Assembly: GCF_022200785.1 (NCBI RefSeq)
Contig: NZ_CP087585.1
Coordinates: 3,038,001 to 3,102,000, forward strand
Reading direction: 5' to 3'
DNA: 64,000 nt
Source of the DNA: Pedobacter mucosus
GTDB lineage: Bacteria; Bacteroidota; Bacteroidia; Sphingobacteriales; Sphingobacteriaceae
Position numbers and translations under genes: made by a program. Below are positions 20,469 through 30,257 of the stretch, in pieces. Numbering within the stretch: position 1 is the first letter of the stretch; every line of letters starts with the position of its first letter. Under the pieces are notes generated by a model. It worked only from the letters and a program-made list of their open reading frames with translations. It was not told where the DNA came from and searched no databases.

Positions 20469-22220
20469 ATGGAAACTGCACAAGATACAATACAACAAAC
20501 TGAGGCGAAAGCAGAAACCTCGCAAACCTTTTTCAAGGGAACAGGTTCTCAAGTGCTATTGAACGGCTTAATTACCGAAGGTGTAAAAACTATTTTTGGT
20601 TATCCAGGTGGCGCAATTATGCCAATTTATGATGCGCTTTATGATTATGCTGACAAACTACAGCATATTTTAGTTCGTCATGAACAAGGTGGTATTCATG
20701 CTGCACAGGGTTTTGCTAGAGCTAGTGGTGAGGTGGGTGTGGTCTTCGCGACTAGCGGACCTGGTGCTACGAACCTGGTTACAGGTTTAGCCGATGCACA
20801 AATCGATAGTACACCTTTAGTTGTAATTACTGGTCAGGTTTTCGCTCATTTATTAGGAACTGATGCTTTCCAGGAAACTGATGTTATTAATATCACAACT
20901 CCAGTTACTAAATGGAATTATCAGGTTACAGATGCTAATGAAATTCAGGAAGTTTTAGCAAAAGCTTTCTATATCGCTAAAAGTGGCAGACCAGGACCTG
21001 TATTAATTGATATCACAAAAAATGCACAAATACAAATTGAGGATTTTCCTGAGTACGTAAAATGCCATCATATTCGCAGTTATCGTCCTAAACCAAAAGT
21101 TCGGGTAGAATATATTGAACAAGCTGCTGAATTAATTAACGCTGCCAAAAAACCTTTCGTATTATGGGGACAAGGTGTTGTTTTAGGTACAGCTGAAGAA
21201 GAATTTAAAGCTTTCATTGAAAAAACTGGAATTCCTTCAGCATGGACAATCTTGGGTGAAAGTGCTATTCCAACGTCACACCCACTAAATGTTGGGATGT
21301 TAGGCATGCACGGTAATTATGGACCGAATGTTTTAACCAACGAATGTGATGTTTTAATCGCTATCGGAATGCGTTTCGATGACCGTGTAACGGGCCGTTT
21401 GGATAAATACGCAAAACAAGCTAAAATCATTCACTTGGATATTGATCCGGCGGAAATAGATAAAAATGTTAAAGCTGATGTTGGCGTTTGGGGCGACTGT
21501 AAAGAAACGCTTCCATTGTTAACCAAATTGGTGAATGAGAATAAACACGAAACCTGGTTAGCTGTTTTCAGAGATTATAATCAACAGGAAATTGATCAAG
21601 TCATTACTCCAGAACTTTATCCTGAAGGTGAAGAAATTACCATGGGCGAAGTATTGCGAAATATCAATGAAATTTGTGATGGAGAAGCCATTATTGTAAC
21701 CGATGTTGGTCAGCACCAAATGGTTGCGTGCCGTTATGCCAAATTTAATAATACGCGTAGTAATATCACTTCTGGTGGTTTAGGAACAATGGGCTTTGGC
21801 TTACCAGCAGCAATTGGTGCTAAATATGGTGCTCCAGATAAAACCGTTATTGCCATTATTGGCGATGGTGGTTTCCAAATGACTCCTCAGGAATTGGGTA
21901 CAATTATGCAGTTTGGCGCTGAAGTAAAAATCCTGATCTTGAATAACCGCTTTTTAGGAATGGTTCGCCAATGGCAACAACTATTTAATGATAAGCGCTA
22001 TTCATTTGTGAACATTACAAGTCCGGATTTTGTGGCGCTTGCAAAAGCATATTATATTGAAGGACAAATGGTTAATGAGCGTGAGAAACTAAGGACTGCT
22101 TTAGGAACGATGATCAATCATAAAGGATCTTACCTTTTAGAAGTTATGGTTGGCAGAGAGAATAACGTTTTTCCAATGGTTCCACAAGGAATGAGCGTAA
22201 GCGAGATTAGACTGAAATAA
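20469..22220 (+). CDS. ilvB: acetolactate synthase large subunit
   Basis: 583 residues, a TPP enzyme. The catalytic glutamate is in RHEQGGIHAAQGFARASG at about residue 72, the FAD/central domain lies at about 200-350 (GMRFDDRVTGRLD), and the TPP-binding GDGGFQMTPQELGT begins near 463. It joins two pyruvates, or pyruvate and 2-oxobutanoate, in the first shared step to Val/Leu and Ile. It is followed by ilvN, the regulatory subunit. Confidence 0.96.
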   Translation: METAQDTIQQTEAKAETSQTFFKGTGSQVLLNGLITEGVKTIFGYPGGAIMPIYDALYDYADKLQHILVRHEQGGIHAAQGFARASGEVGVVFATSGPGATNLVTGLADAQIDSTPLVVITGQVFAHLLGTDAFQETDVINITTPVTKWNYQVTDANEIQEVLAKAFYIAKSGRPGPVLIDITKNAQIQIEDFPEYVKCHHIRSYRPKPKVRVEYIEQAAELINAAKKPFVLWGQGVVLGTAEEEFKAFIEKTGIPSAWTILGESAIPTSHPLNVGMLGMHGNYGPNVLTNECDVLIAIGMRFDDRVTGRLDKYAKQAKIIHLDIDPAEIDKNVKADVGVWGDCKETLPLLTKLVNENKHETWLAVFRDYNQQEIDQVITPELYPEGEEITMGEVLRNINEICDGEAIIVTDVGQHQMVACRYAKFNNTRSNITSGGLGTMGFGLPAAIGAKYGAPDKTVIAIIGDGGFQMTPQELGTIMQFGAEVKILILNNRFLGMVRQWQQLFNDKRYSFVNITSPDFVALAKAYYIEGQMVNEREKLRTALGTMINHKGSYLLEVMVGRENNVFPMVPQGMSVSEIRLK

Positions 22221-22225
22221 TTAAG

Positions 22226-22308
22226 AACATAGATTAAAGAGCAAAGATTAAAGATAAACAAAAGCCGTTATGTCTATTATCCTTGTTCCTTACTCGTTAC
22301 TCCAAAAA
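22226..22308. repeat. purine-rich/pyrimidine-rich spacer repeat
   Basis: The ilvB-ilvN gap consists of a purine-rich left part (AGATTAAAGAGCAAAGATTA) and a pyrimidine-rich right part (TATCCTTGTTCCTTACTCG). Related spacers with AAAGANNAAAGA-like words occur at 22950-23005, 53720-53820 and, inverted, at 60521-60570. Confidence 0.45.
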
Positions 22309-22310
22309 AA

Positions 22311-22949
22311 ATGAGTACTGAAGATAAAATAAAATATACAGAAGATTTAGTTGATTTAGACGGAAAACAGGAATATACCATAACGGTATATGCTGAAAAC
22401 CGCATTGGTTTATTAAATAGAATTGCAATTATTTTCTCAAAAAGAAAAATCAATATTGAAAGCTTAAATAGCTCTGCATCAGAAATTGATGGGATTCATC
22501 GTTTCAATATTGTGATACATGAAGGCTATGAAGTAGTAAGAAAACTTGCACGTCAAATCGAAAAGCAAATTGAAGTATTAAAAGTTTACTACAACACAAA
22601 CGAAGAAATTATTTGGCAGGAATTAGCACTTTATAAAGTTTCTACAGATGAAATTGCTGAAAAGGTAACCGTAGAAAGATTGCTTAGACAGTACGGTGCA
22701 AGTGCAGTAGTAATACGTAAAGATTATACCGTTTTCGCAGTAACTGGTCATAGAGAAGAAACTGACGCTTTAGTAAAAGCGCTAGAGCCTTATGAATTAA
22801 TTGAATTTGTGCGTTCGGCAAGAGTTGCAATTATTAAAGATAGTGCTGGTTTCCACGAAAAACTTAAAGAATTTGAAGCTGAAGAACCAGGAGAAGAACT
22901 TGTGGAAAACGAATTTTTAGAAAAAGGTGGTAAGATATTCACTATGTAG
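22311..22949 (+). CDS. ilvN: acetolactate synthase small (regulatory) subunit
   Basis: 212 residues. An ACT domain opens the protein (ITVYAENRIGLLNRIAIIFS at about 24-43, followed by KRKINIESLN), then a second regulatory domain and an acidic C-terminal extension (EEPGEELVENEFLEKGG). In the family this subunit activates the large subunit and confers valine feedback inhibition. It follows ilvB after a repeat-like 90-base gap. Confidence 0.94.
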   Translation: MSTEDKIKYTEDLVDLDGKQEYTITVYAENRIGLLNRIAIIFSKRKINIESLNSSASEIDGIHRFNIVIHEGYEVVRKLARQIEKQIEVLKVYYNTNEEIIWQELALYKVSTDEIAEKVTVERLLRQYGASAVVIRKDYTVFAVTGHREETDALVKALEPYELIEFVRSARVAIIKDSAGFHEKLKEFEAEEPGEELVENEFLEKGGKIFTM

Positions 22950-23012
22950 TTGGAAGAGAAAAGACCAAGAACAAGGAGTAAAGAACAAAGCGAAAACCCA
23001 CAATAATAAAAA

Positions 23013-23474
23013 ATGAACGAAGTATTTGAATTTATAATTAACTCACGTAAAGCTTTTATCAATTTGATCGATGGCTTAACCATCGAACAGCTAAATAAAG
23101 TTCCAAATGGTTTCAACAACAATATTATTTGGAATTTCGGACATATTGTAGTAAGCACACAAACACTTTGCTATGTCAGAACTGGAATTTTGCAAGATGC
23201 CAGTTCGGTAAAATTTAATGAATTTTACAAGAAAGATACTCGTCCAACTTACGTCGTAAGTGAAGGTGAAGTAAAAGAATTAAAGGCACTCGCATTAGAG
23301 AGCGTAGCAAAAATTGAAGAAGATTATAAAGCTGGAAAATTTGCTAACGCTATACCTTTTTCTACTTCAACATATGGAGTTGAGATGAGAAATATAGAAG
23401 AAGTTCTAATTACGACTATAGGCCATGATAATACTCATTTTGGTTATGCATGGGCGCTGAAAAAAGTAGTTTAA
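23013..23474 (+). CDS. DinB-like (DinB/YfiT superfamily) protein
   Basis: 153 residues, a four-helix bundle type. Histidines likely to form the metal site are seen in FGHIVVSTQ (about residue 44) and in TIGHDNTHFGYAW near the C-terminus (about residues 138 and 142). This matches DinB superfamily proteins, many of which are thiol-dependent metal enzymes or of unknown function. It sits between ilvN and ilvC, 63 bases after ilvN, but has no evident link to the pathway. Confidence 0.8.
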   Translation: MNEVFEFIINSRKAFINLIDGLTIEQLNKVPNGFNNNIIWNFGHIVVSTQTLCYVRTGILQDASSVKFNEFYKKDTRPTYVVSEGEVKELKALALESVAKIEEDYKAGKFANAIPFSTSTYGVEMRNIEEVLITTIGHDNTHFGYAWALKKVV

Positions 23475-23573
23475 TATTTCTATTGGCAGATGATTTTAAT
23501 TTGAAATACAAGCCTGAGTAACATAAACCCGATTGAAGTGAAATACTTTTTTAGTAGCAACCCTGAATAAACT

Positions 23574-23685
23574 GTCATGCTGAGGCACGAGGCATCTGCA
23601 ACCGATGAAACAGATTATTCATTTTTTGTTCATATTTTAAAGGGAATTCATGCTTGCTACGCAGGTCTTCGTTCCTCAGAATGAC
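23574..23685. repeat. GTCAT-ended interspersed hairpin repeat, copy 2
   Basis: Outer arms CTGTCATGCTGAGG and CCTCAGAATGACAG are inverted with one mismatch. The element fills part of the 374-base ilvN/DinB-to-ilvC gap. The rest of this gap holds a short word shared with 51909 onwards (TTGAAGTGAAATACTTTTTT) and a GC-rich hairpin (CCCGCCCTGCGGGC, about 23773); I see no gene in it. Confidence 0.65.
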
Positions 23686-23848
23686 AGAAGTTGAAAAATG
23701 TTTAAACGAAAAGCGGGACTAAAATAACCGAAAAGCAAAGGAATCAGCTTTTCTAAAAAGAAATAAAATATACCCGCCCTGCGGGCACCACTCTAAAAAG
23801 AGGGGAATAAAAAACCAAAGTAACATATAAAATTAACCAACAAAAACG

Positions 23849-25330
23849 ATGTCAAATTATTTTAACACATTACCTCTTAGAGAAAAATTAAACCAATTAG
23901 GTGTTTGCGATTTCATGGACAGTTCCGAATTTTTAGACGGTGTGAGCGCATTAAAAGGCAAAAAATTGGTAATTGTAGGTTGCGGCGCTCAAGGCTTAAA
24001 CCAAGGTTTAAATTTAAGAGATAGTGGTTTAGATGTGAGCTATACTTTACGTAAAGAAGCGATTGAAGGTAAACGCGATTCGTGGAAGAATGCAACAGAA
24101 AACAACTTTAAAGTTGGCACTTATGAAGAATTAATTCAAACTGCTGATGTAGTAATTAACCTTACGCCAGATAAACAACATACTGCTGTAGTTACTGCGA
24201 TTATGCCTTTAATGAAAGATGGAGCTACTTTATTGTATTCTCATGGTTTCAATATTGTGGAAGAAGGTATGCAAATTCGTAAAGATTTAACCGTAATTAT
24301 GGTTGCACCAAAATGCCCAGGTAGCGAAGTTAGAGCAGAATATGTTCGTGGTTTTGGCGTGCCTACTTTAATTGCAGTCCACCCAGAAAATGACCCACAA
24401 GGTAAAGGTTTAGTTCAGGCTAAAGCTTACGCAGTTGGAACTGGCGGACATAGAGCTGGCGTTTTAAAATCATCATTCGTTGCTGAAGTAAAATCTGATT
24501 TAATGGGTGAGCAAACCATTCTTTGTGGTTTATTGCAAACGGGTTCTATTTTGTCTTTCGATAAAATGGTTGAAAAAGGAGTCGATGCAGGTTATGCATC
24601 TAAATTGGTTCAATATGGTGTTGAAGTAATTACTGAGGCTTTAAAACAAGGTGGAATTACTGCGATGTTGGATAGATTAAGCAATCCTGCAAAAATTAAA
24701 GCTTTCGAAATTTCTGAAGAATTGAAGGATATTATGCGTCCTTTATTTCAAAAACACCAAGATGATATTATGAGTGGAGAATTTAGCCGCATCATGATGG
24801 AAGATTGGGCTAATGGCGATAAAAACTTATTGGCTTGGAGAGCTGAAACCGGTGAAACTGCTTTCGAAAAAACACCTGCTGGTGATGTTAAAATTGCAGA
24901 GCAAGAATATTTTGATAACTACCTTTTAATGGTTGCTTTTGTTAGAGCTGGTGTTGAATTGGCTTTCGAAACGATGGTGCAAGCGGGTATCAAACCAGAA
25001 TCTGCTTATTATGAGTCGTTACATGAAACTCCTCTTATCGCCAACACGATTGCCCGCAAGAAATTATTTGAAATGAATCGCGTAATTTCTGATACTGCAG
25101 AATATGGTTGTTATTTATTCGATCAGGCTTGTAAACCACTTTTAGGTGATTTTATGAAGAAAGTTGATACCGATTTAGTTGGTAAAAACTACAATGATGG
25201 TAAAGATGCTGGCGTTGATAATAGAAAACTAATTGATATTAATGAGGCTATTCGCTCACACGAAGTAGAACAAATTGGTGCTACTTTACGCAAAGCGATG
25301 ACTGCTATGAAAGCCATTAAAACGGCGTAA
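23849..25330 (+). CDS. ilvC: ketol-acid reductoisomerase, class II
   Basis: 493 residues, the long class II form with a duplicated C-terminal domain, as in E. coli and many Bacteroidota. The NADPH-binding motif [17 protein letters not shown] is at about 43-60. Metal-binding acidic residues lie in the two knotted domains (for example [11 protein letters not shown] and [15 protein letters not shown]). It isomerises and reduces acetolactate to dihydroxy-isovalerate. It has repeats on both sides, so it might be reached by read-through or by its own promoter. Confidence 0.96.
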   Translation: MSNYFNTLPLREKLNQLGVCDFMDSSEFLDGVSALKGKKLVIVGCGAQGLNQGLNLRDSGLDVSYTLRKEAIEGKRDSWKNATENNFKVGTYEELIQTADVVINLTPDKQHTAVVTAIMPLMKDGATLLYSHGFNIVEEGMQIRKDLTVIMVAPKCPGSEVRAEYVRGFGVPTLIAVHPENDPQGKGLVQAKAYAVGTGGHRAGVLKSSFVAEVKSDLMGEQTILCGLLQTGSILSFDKMVEKGVDAGYASKLVQYGVEVITEALKQGGITAMLDRLSNPAKIKAFEISEELKDIMRPLFQKHQDDIMSGEFSRIMMEDWANGDKNLLAWRAETGETAFEKTPAGDVKIAEQEYFDNYLLMVAFVRAGVELAFETMVQAGIKPESAYYESLHETPLIANTIARKKLFEMNRVISDTAEYGCYLFDQACKPLLGDFMKKVDTDLVGKNYNDGKDAGVDNRKLIDINEAIRSHEVEQIGATLRKAMTAMKAIKTA

Positions 25331-25342
25331 AATAAAAAGAAT

Positions 25343-25410
25343 GTCATCCTGAGCCTGTCGAAGGAATTCTTTTTATGCTATGAAAAGTCTTCGACAAGCT
25401 CAGACTGACA
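25343..25410. repeat. GTCAT-ended interspersed hairpin repeat, copy 3
   Basis: GTCATCCTGAGCCTGTCGAAGG pairs in part with CTTCGACAAGCTCAGACTGAC. It occupies nearly all of the ilvC-leuC gap. Confidence 0.7.
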
Positions 25411-25429
25411 ATATTAAATACAAAACAAA

Positions 25430-26827
25430 ATGTCAAATACATTAGTAGAAAAAATTTGGGATGCACATGTTGTAAAAAGTGAAGAAGGCTTTCCTGATAT
25501 TTTATATATTGATACGCACTTAATACATGAAGTAACTTCGCCGCAGGCTTTTGATGGTTTGCGCAAACGAGGTTTGCCAGTATTGCGTCCGAAACAAACA
25601 GTAGCAACAGCCGATCATAATGTGCCAACTTTAAACCAATTATTGCCGATTAAAGAAGAGCTTTCTCGCTACCAAGTGGATATGCTCACTAAAAATTGTG
25701 CAGAATTTGGGATTGAATTATATGGCTTAGGTCACCCTTTTCAAGGCATTGTGCATGTAATCGGTCCAGAATTAGGCATTACCCTGCCAGGTAAAACAAT
25801 GGTTTGTGGAGATAGTCATACTTCAACACACGGTGCTTTTGGAGCGATTGCTTTTGGCATCGGTACTTCTCAGGTAGAGCAGGTTTTTGCCACGCAATGT
25901 TTATTGCAGCAAAAACCTAAAACCATGAAAATTGAAGTTAATGGCGAATTGGGTAAAGGAGTAGGCGCTAAAGACATTATCCTTTACATCATCGCTCAAA
26001 TTTCTGCTGCTGGCGGAACTGGCTATTTTATTGAATATGCAGGTACGGCAATCGAAGCTTTAAGTATGGAAGCCAGAATGACGATTTGCAATATGAGTAT
26101 CGAAATGGGTGCCAGAGGCGGATTAATTGCGCCAGACCAAACTACTTTCGATTATATTAAAGGAAGAGAATTTGCTCCAGCAGGTGCAGAATGGGATAAA
26201 TCTTTAGCTTATTGGAAAACTTTATTTAGCGATGCTGATGCAAAATTCGACAGTGTTTTAAACTTTGATGCTGCTGATATCGCTCCAATGATTACCTACG
26301 GAACAAACCCAGGAATGGGAATGGGAATTCTAGAGAATATTCCAGCAACTAAAGCTCAGCCTGAAAAAGAAAAACTTTCCTATCAAAAGGCATTAGATTA
26401 TATGGGATTTGATGATGATTCATCATTAATTGGAAGACCTGTTGATTATGTTTTTATTGGCAGTTGCACCAATTCTCGCATCGAAGACTTACGTGAAGTA
26501 GCTGAATTTGTAAAAGATAAACGCAAAGCGGATAACGTAATCGCGTGGATCGTTCCAGGCTCGAAACAAGTCGAACAGCAAGCAATAAACGAAGGTTTAG
26601 ATAAAATTTTCGAGGCTGCTGGCTTTCAATTACGTGAACCTGGTTGTAGCGCTTGTTTAGGAATGAACGAAGATAAAATCCCGGCAGGAAAATACTGTGT
26701 ATCAACATCTAATAGAAATTTTGAAGGTAGACAAGGGCAAAATGCCCGTACTTTATTGGCTAGTCCATTAACTGCTGCCGCTGCCGCCGTAACAGGAAAG
26801 ATTTCGGATGTGAGGGAAATGATTTAG
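25430..26827 (+). CDS. leuC: 3-isopropylmalate dehydratase large subunit
   Basis: 465 residues, aconitase family. [21 protein letters not shown] at about 130-150 (quoted in part: [13 protein letters not shown]) is the family signature. The three 4Fe-4S ligand cysteines are in [11 protein letters not shown] (about 345) and [10 protein letters not shown] (about 405 and 408). With LeuD it isomerises 2- to 3-isopropylmalate. leuD is separated from it by two unrelated genes, which is unusual because the two subunits are normally adjacent. Confidence 0.96.
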   Translation: MSNTLVEKIWDAHVVKSEEGFPDILYIDTHLIHEVTSPQAFDGLRKRGLPVLRPKQTVATADHNVPTLNQLLPIKEELSRYQVDMLTKNCAEFGIELYGLGHPFQGIVHVIGPELGITLPGKTMVCGDSHTSTHGAFGAIAFGIGTSQVEQVFATQCLLQQKPKTMKIEVNGELGKGVGAKDIILYIIAQISAAGGTGYFIEYAGTAIEALSMEARMTICNMSIEMGARGGLIAPDQTTFDYIKGREFAPAGAEWDKSLAYWKTLFSDADAKFDSVLNFDAADIAPMITYGTNPGMGMGILENIPATKAQPEKEKLSYQKALDYMGFDDDSSLIGRPVDYVFIGSCTNSRIEDLREVAEFVKDKRKADNVIAWIVPGSKQVEQQAINEGLDKIFEAAGFQLREPGCSACLGMNEDKIPAGKYCVSTSNRNFEGRQGQNARTLLASPLTAAAAAVTGKISDVREMI

Positions 26828-26910
26828 AGACAAGGCATGCCTTGTCTCTGTGGAACACAGAAAGGTAAAAAGCGATAAGGCGGAAGGTCTTTGCAATACG
26901 CATAACCACT

Positions 26911-26973
26911 CGTCATTGCGAGGCACGAGCAATCTATTTTACAAGAGAGATTGCTTCGTGCCTCGCAATGACG
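26911..26973. repeat. GTCAT-ended interspersed hairpin repeat, copy 4
   Basis: CGTCATTGCGAGGCACGAGC pairs with GCTTCGTGCCTCGCAATGACG along nearly its whole length. It lies between leuC and the ABM-like gene. Confidence 0.8.
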
Positions 26974-26989
26974 GAAACTTAATAAATAA

Positions 26990-27283
26990 ATGATTTTAGA
27001 GGTCGCGGTATTAGATATAAAAGCTGGTTTATCTGCTGATTTTGAAAAAGCCTTTAACGAGGCTCAAAAAATTATCTCTTCAATGGATGGTTATGTTTCG
27101 CATCAGCTTAAAAAGTGTATTGAAGAAGCTGACAAATATATACTGCTAGTAAACTGGGAAACACTCGAGGCGCATACGGAAGGTTTCAGAGGTTCAGCAG
27201 AATACCAAGATTGGAAAAAGTTATTGCATCATTTTTATGAGCCTTTTCCGATAGTTGAGCATTATATGGAGGTAGAAGTTTGA
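26990..27283 (+). CDS. ABM-superfamily (antibiotic biosynthesis monooxygenase-like) protein
   Basis: 97 residues, a dimeric alpha/beta-barrel type. The pattern of the ABM domain is seen: MILEVAVLDIKAG, a helix with FEKAFNEAQKI, then YVSHQLKKCIEEADKYILLVNW and a C-terminal HHFYEPFPIVEHY. Members include small monooxygenases and stress-related or metabolite-modifying proteins; the substrate is unknown. It forms a pair with the methyltransferase 15 bases downstream and both interrupt leuC-leuD. Confidence 0.82.
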   Translation: MILEVAVLDIKAGLSADFEKAFNEAQKIISSMDGYVSHQLKKCIEEADKYILLVNWETLEAHTEGFRGSAEYQDWKKLLHHFYEPFPIVEHYMEVEV

Positions 27284-27298
27284 GGAGTTAAAAATTAT

Positions 27299-27985
27299 AT
27301 GGAAACATTACAAGAAATACAAAACCAATTTAATGCTGTATCTGAAAAGTACGACAAGCAAAGGCGTTTTCTTATTCCTTGTTTTGATGATTTTTATGGG
27401 ACTGCCCTAACCCTATCTAATGAAATAAAAAATGTAAAAAACATTTTGGATATCGGTGCTGGAACGGGTTTAATGAGTGCTTTCTTCCACGAAGAATATC
27501 CCGAGGCCAAAATTACTTTGGTTGATATTTCATCAGCTATGCTTAAAAAAGCGGAAGAGCGTTTTGATGGCAATGGAAATATAAGCTTTCTAAATGCTGA
27601 TTTCGCAACTGTTGATTTATCAGAAAACCATTATGATTTGGTAATTTCTGGATTGGCGATTCATCATTTACCGAATGATTTGAAAAAGCAGCTTTTTAGT
27701 AAAATTGAAAAGGCATTGAAACCTGGAGGGTGGTTTATTAACGCTGACCAAGTTTTGGGTGAAACAGATTTAATAGAAAAGGTTTACACTGACAACTGGA
27801 AGAATCATGTTCAGCAAAACGAAAACTTAACAGAAGAAGAAAAACAAAGTGCATTTGAACGTATAAAAGTAGACATTATGGTGCCTTTAAAAGCACAACT
27901 AGAATGGCTCCAAATGGCAGGATTAAAAAACGCAAATTGTTATTATCAGTATTACAATTTTGTAGTTTTTGCCGCAAATAAATAA
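27299..27985 (+). CDS. class I SAM-dependent methyltransferase
   Basis: 228 residues. SAM-binding motif I is ILDIGAGTGLMSAFF at about 49-63, motif II TLVDISSAMLKKAEERF at about 75-91 and a post-motif LVISGLAIHHLPN at about 117-129. The substrate is not evident. A short purine-rich GAGGAG precedes the start, one of the few Shine-Dalgarno-like sequences here. It lies between the ABM-like gene and leuD on the plus strand. Confidence 0.85.
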   Translation: METLQEIQNQFNAVSEKYDKQRRFLIPCFDDFYGTALTLSNEIKNVKNILDIGAGTGLMSAFFHEEYPEAKITLVDISSAMLKKAEERFDGNGNISFLNADFATVDLSENHYDLVISGLAIHHLPNDLKKQLFSKIEKALKPGGWFINADQVLGETDLIEKVYTDNWKNHVQQNENLTEEEKQSAFERIKVDIMVPLKAQLEWLQMAGLKNANCYYQYYNFVVFAANK

Positions 27986-28044
27986 TTAAAACATGATGAA
28001 GCTGGAAACAGTGAATCATTTAAATCTGTGTAATCATCTTAAAA

Positions 28045-28626
28045 ATGAAGAAGTTCACAACATTAACATCGGCATGCGTGCCATTGAATATAGAAAATAT
28101 TGATACTGATCAGATTATACCGGCCAGGTTTTTAAAAGCAACTACTCGCGAGGGTTTTGGCGAAAATTTGTTTCGCGATTGGCGTTATGAAAACGATAAT
28201 CAACCTAAAGCTGATTTCGTTTTAAATAACCCTACATACAGCGGTCAAATTTTAGTTGCTGGCAAAAACTTTGGTTGCGGAAGTAGTAGAGAACATGCGG
28301 CCTGGGCGATTCAAGATGCTGGTTTTGATGTAGTAATTAGCAGTTTCTTTGCAGATATTTTTAAAGGAAACGCTTTAAACAACGGCTTGTTGCCAATCCA
28401 AGTGAGCGAAGAATTTTTAAAACAAATTTTTACAGCTATTGAAGAAAATTCTAAAGTAAACCTAACAATTGATTTGGAAGACCAAAAGGTTACGATTAAC
28501 GAAACTGGCCTGCAAGAATCTTTTGAAATAAATGCGTACAAAAAATCCTGCTTGATAAACGGATATGATGACATCGATTTTATCCTAAATCAAAAAGACT
28601 TGATAGAAGAATTTGAGAAAAAGTAA
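28045..28626 (+). CDS. leuD: 3-isopropylmalate dehydratase small subunit
   Basis: 193 residues. [17 protein letters not shown] at about 15-31 and [16 protein letters not shown] at about 73-88 are signature regions of LeuD, the swivelling domain that completes the LeuC active site. It lies about 1.2 kb downstream of leuC, after the ABM-like and methyltransferase genes. Confidence 0.95.
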   Translation: MKKFTTLTSACVPLNIENIDTDQIIPARFLKATTREGFGENLFRDWRYENDNQPKADFVLNNPTYSGQILVAGKNFGCGSSREHAAWAIQDAGFDVVISSFFADIFKGNALNNGLLPIQVSEEFLKQIFTAIEENSKVNLTIDLEDQKVTINETGLQESFEINAYKKSCLINGYDDIDFILNQKDLIEEFEKK

Positions 28627-28710
28627 CCCAATCGCAAAAAAGTAGTCTAGTAAAATCAGTGTAATCCCTTTATCTGTGTAATCACCCCCGAAGGAAAAAA
28701 ATGAAGTAAA

Positions 28711-30201
28711 ATGAAAGAGAGTTTCGTCGCCATTCAAAATCTAAACCTAAAACACCAACAAAAAACGGTGTTAAAGGATTTGAATTGGACGATTAACAAA
28801 GGCGAAAACTGGGTATTAGGCGGAGCAAGTGGCAGTGGAAAAACTTCTTTGGCTAAAATTATTGCTGGTAAGCAAACTGCAATTGGCGAAGTAAATATAA
28901 ATTACGACCACAAAAGTATCTTGCCTGCTACAGCTTTATTTGTTGAAAGCTGGTATCAATTTAAAAACCTAGAAGGTGTTGCAAATTTCTATTATCAGCA
29001 ACGTTACACTAGTCAACAAGCAAAAGATACGCTAACAGTTCATGGTGAGCTAATGGCTTTTGGCAAAGAAAAAAACCTTCATTTTGATCAGGTTGAACCG
29101 ATTTTAGAGGCTTTAGGCTTTGCAACATTCGCCAGTTCACAATTGATTGAACTATCTAGTGGCGAACATAAAAAACTTCAATTGGTTAAAGCTTTATGGC
29201 TAAAGCCGCAGCTTTTAATTATTGATCAACCTTATACCGGCTTAGATAAAGCATCCCGCAAGAATCTAAACATTTTATTAGATCAGGTTGCCGAAGAAGG
29301 TGTTCAGCTGATTTTAATCTGCAATGATACCGAACTACCAAGCTGCATCAGTTCTTTTGCTGAAATAAGAGATGGACAATTGTTTAAAGTAGATGCTTTA
29401 GAAACATCCACCAGTACTGAAATGAACTTTAAAGAAATTCCGGCTTTTTTAAAAGAATCGCCTGTTTATTCTTCAGAAAATATTGTTAAAATGGTTGATG
29501 TGAACATCAGCTATGGTGAAAAACGAATTTTAAAAAATATTAACTGGGAAGTTATAGCTGGTGAAAAGTGGCTTTTACAAGGTCATAATGGATCTGGTAA
29601 GTCAACTTTATTAAGTTTAATAAATGGCGATCATCCTCAATCTTACGCCAACGAATTATATTTATTTGGCAATAAGCGAGGAAGTGGCGAAAGCATTTGG
29701 GATATTAAACAACATATTGGTTTAATATCTCCAGAATTTCACTGGTATTTTGATGCTAATTCAACGGCTTGGCAAAGCATTGCATCAGGCTTTTACGATA
29801 CGGTAGGTTTATTTCAGCAACTGCCTTATTCAAAAAGTACGCAGGTTGACGAATTGGTTGAGTATTTCGGTCTAACCGGAAACAAAAACGACTTATTAAG
29901 TTCGCTTCCATTAGGAAAGCAGCGATTGGTTTTATTGGCAAGAACCATTATAAAAAATCCAGAATTACTGATTCTAGATGAGCCCTGCCAAGGTTTAGAT
30001 CAGCAGCAAACGCAACATTTTAACCAGTTGGTAGATGAATTATGCAGTAACGGCATGACTTTAATCTATGTTGGTCATTTTGAATCGCAGTTGCCAACCT
30101 GCATCGAAAAAAGAATATTATTAGAAAAAGGTGAAGTTAAAACCATTGAAAGTATAAATACAGAATCTCGTTATTGCGAGTCACGAAGCAATCTTACTTA
30201 G
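28711..30201 (+). CDS. tandem ABC ATPase, ModF-like
   Basis: 496 residues with two nucleotide-binding domains and no membrane segment. Domain 1 has Walker A GGASGSGKTS (about 37-46), signature LSSGEHKK and Walker B LLIIDQPYTGLD, where the usual catalytic glutamate is glutamine. Domain 2 has Walker A GHNGSGKS (about 291), a weak signature (LPLGKQRL) and Walker B LLILDEPCQGLD. This fits ModF/PhrA-like soluble ABC proteins, whose role is poorly known. The last residues (SRYCESRSNLT) and the stop codon are encoded by the left arm of an interspersed repeat (30169-30242), so the C-terminus has been extended or replaced. Confidence 0.85.
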   Translation: MKESFVAIQNLNLKHQQKTVLKDLNWTINKGENWVLGGASGSGKTSLAKIIAGKQTAIGEVNINYDHKSILPATALFVESWYQFKNLEGVANFYYQQRYTSQQAKDTLTVHGELMAFGKEKNLHFDQVEPILEALGFATFASSQLIELSSGEHKKLQLVKALWLKPQLLIIDQPYTGLDKASRKNLNILLDQVAEEGVQLILICNDTELPSCISSFAEIRDGQLFKVDALETSTSTEMNFKEIPAFLKESPVYSSENIVKMVDVNISYGEKRILKNINWEVIAGEKWLLQGHNGSGKSTLLSLINGDHPQSYANELYLFGNKRGSGESIWDIKQHIGLISPEFHWYFDANSTAWQSIASGFYDTVGLFQQLPYSKSTQVDELVEYFGLTGNKNDLLSSLPLGKQRLVLLARTIIKNPELLILDEPCQGLDQQQTQHFNQLVDELCSNGMTLIYVGHFESQLPTCIEKRILLEKGEVKTIESINTESRYCESRSNLT

Positions 30202-30242
30202 TAAAAATAGCACAAAAGATTGCTTCGTGACTCGTAATGACG
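30169..30242. repeat. GTCAT-ended interspersed hairpin repeat, copy 5, overlapping a gene end
   Basis: CGTTATTGCGAGTCACGAAGC pairs with GCTTCGTGACTCGTAATGACG. The left arm codes for the last ten or so residues and the stop codon (30199-30201) of the ABC ATPase; the right arm is the spacer before leuB. Confidence 0.8.
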
Positions 30243-30257
30243 ACAATATAAAACACA

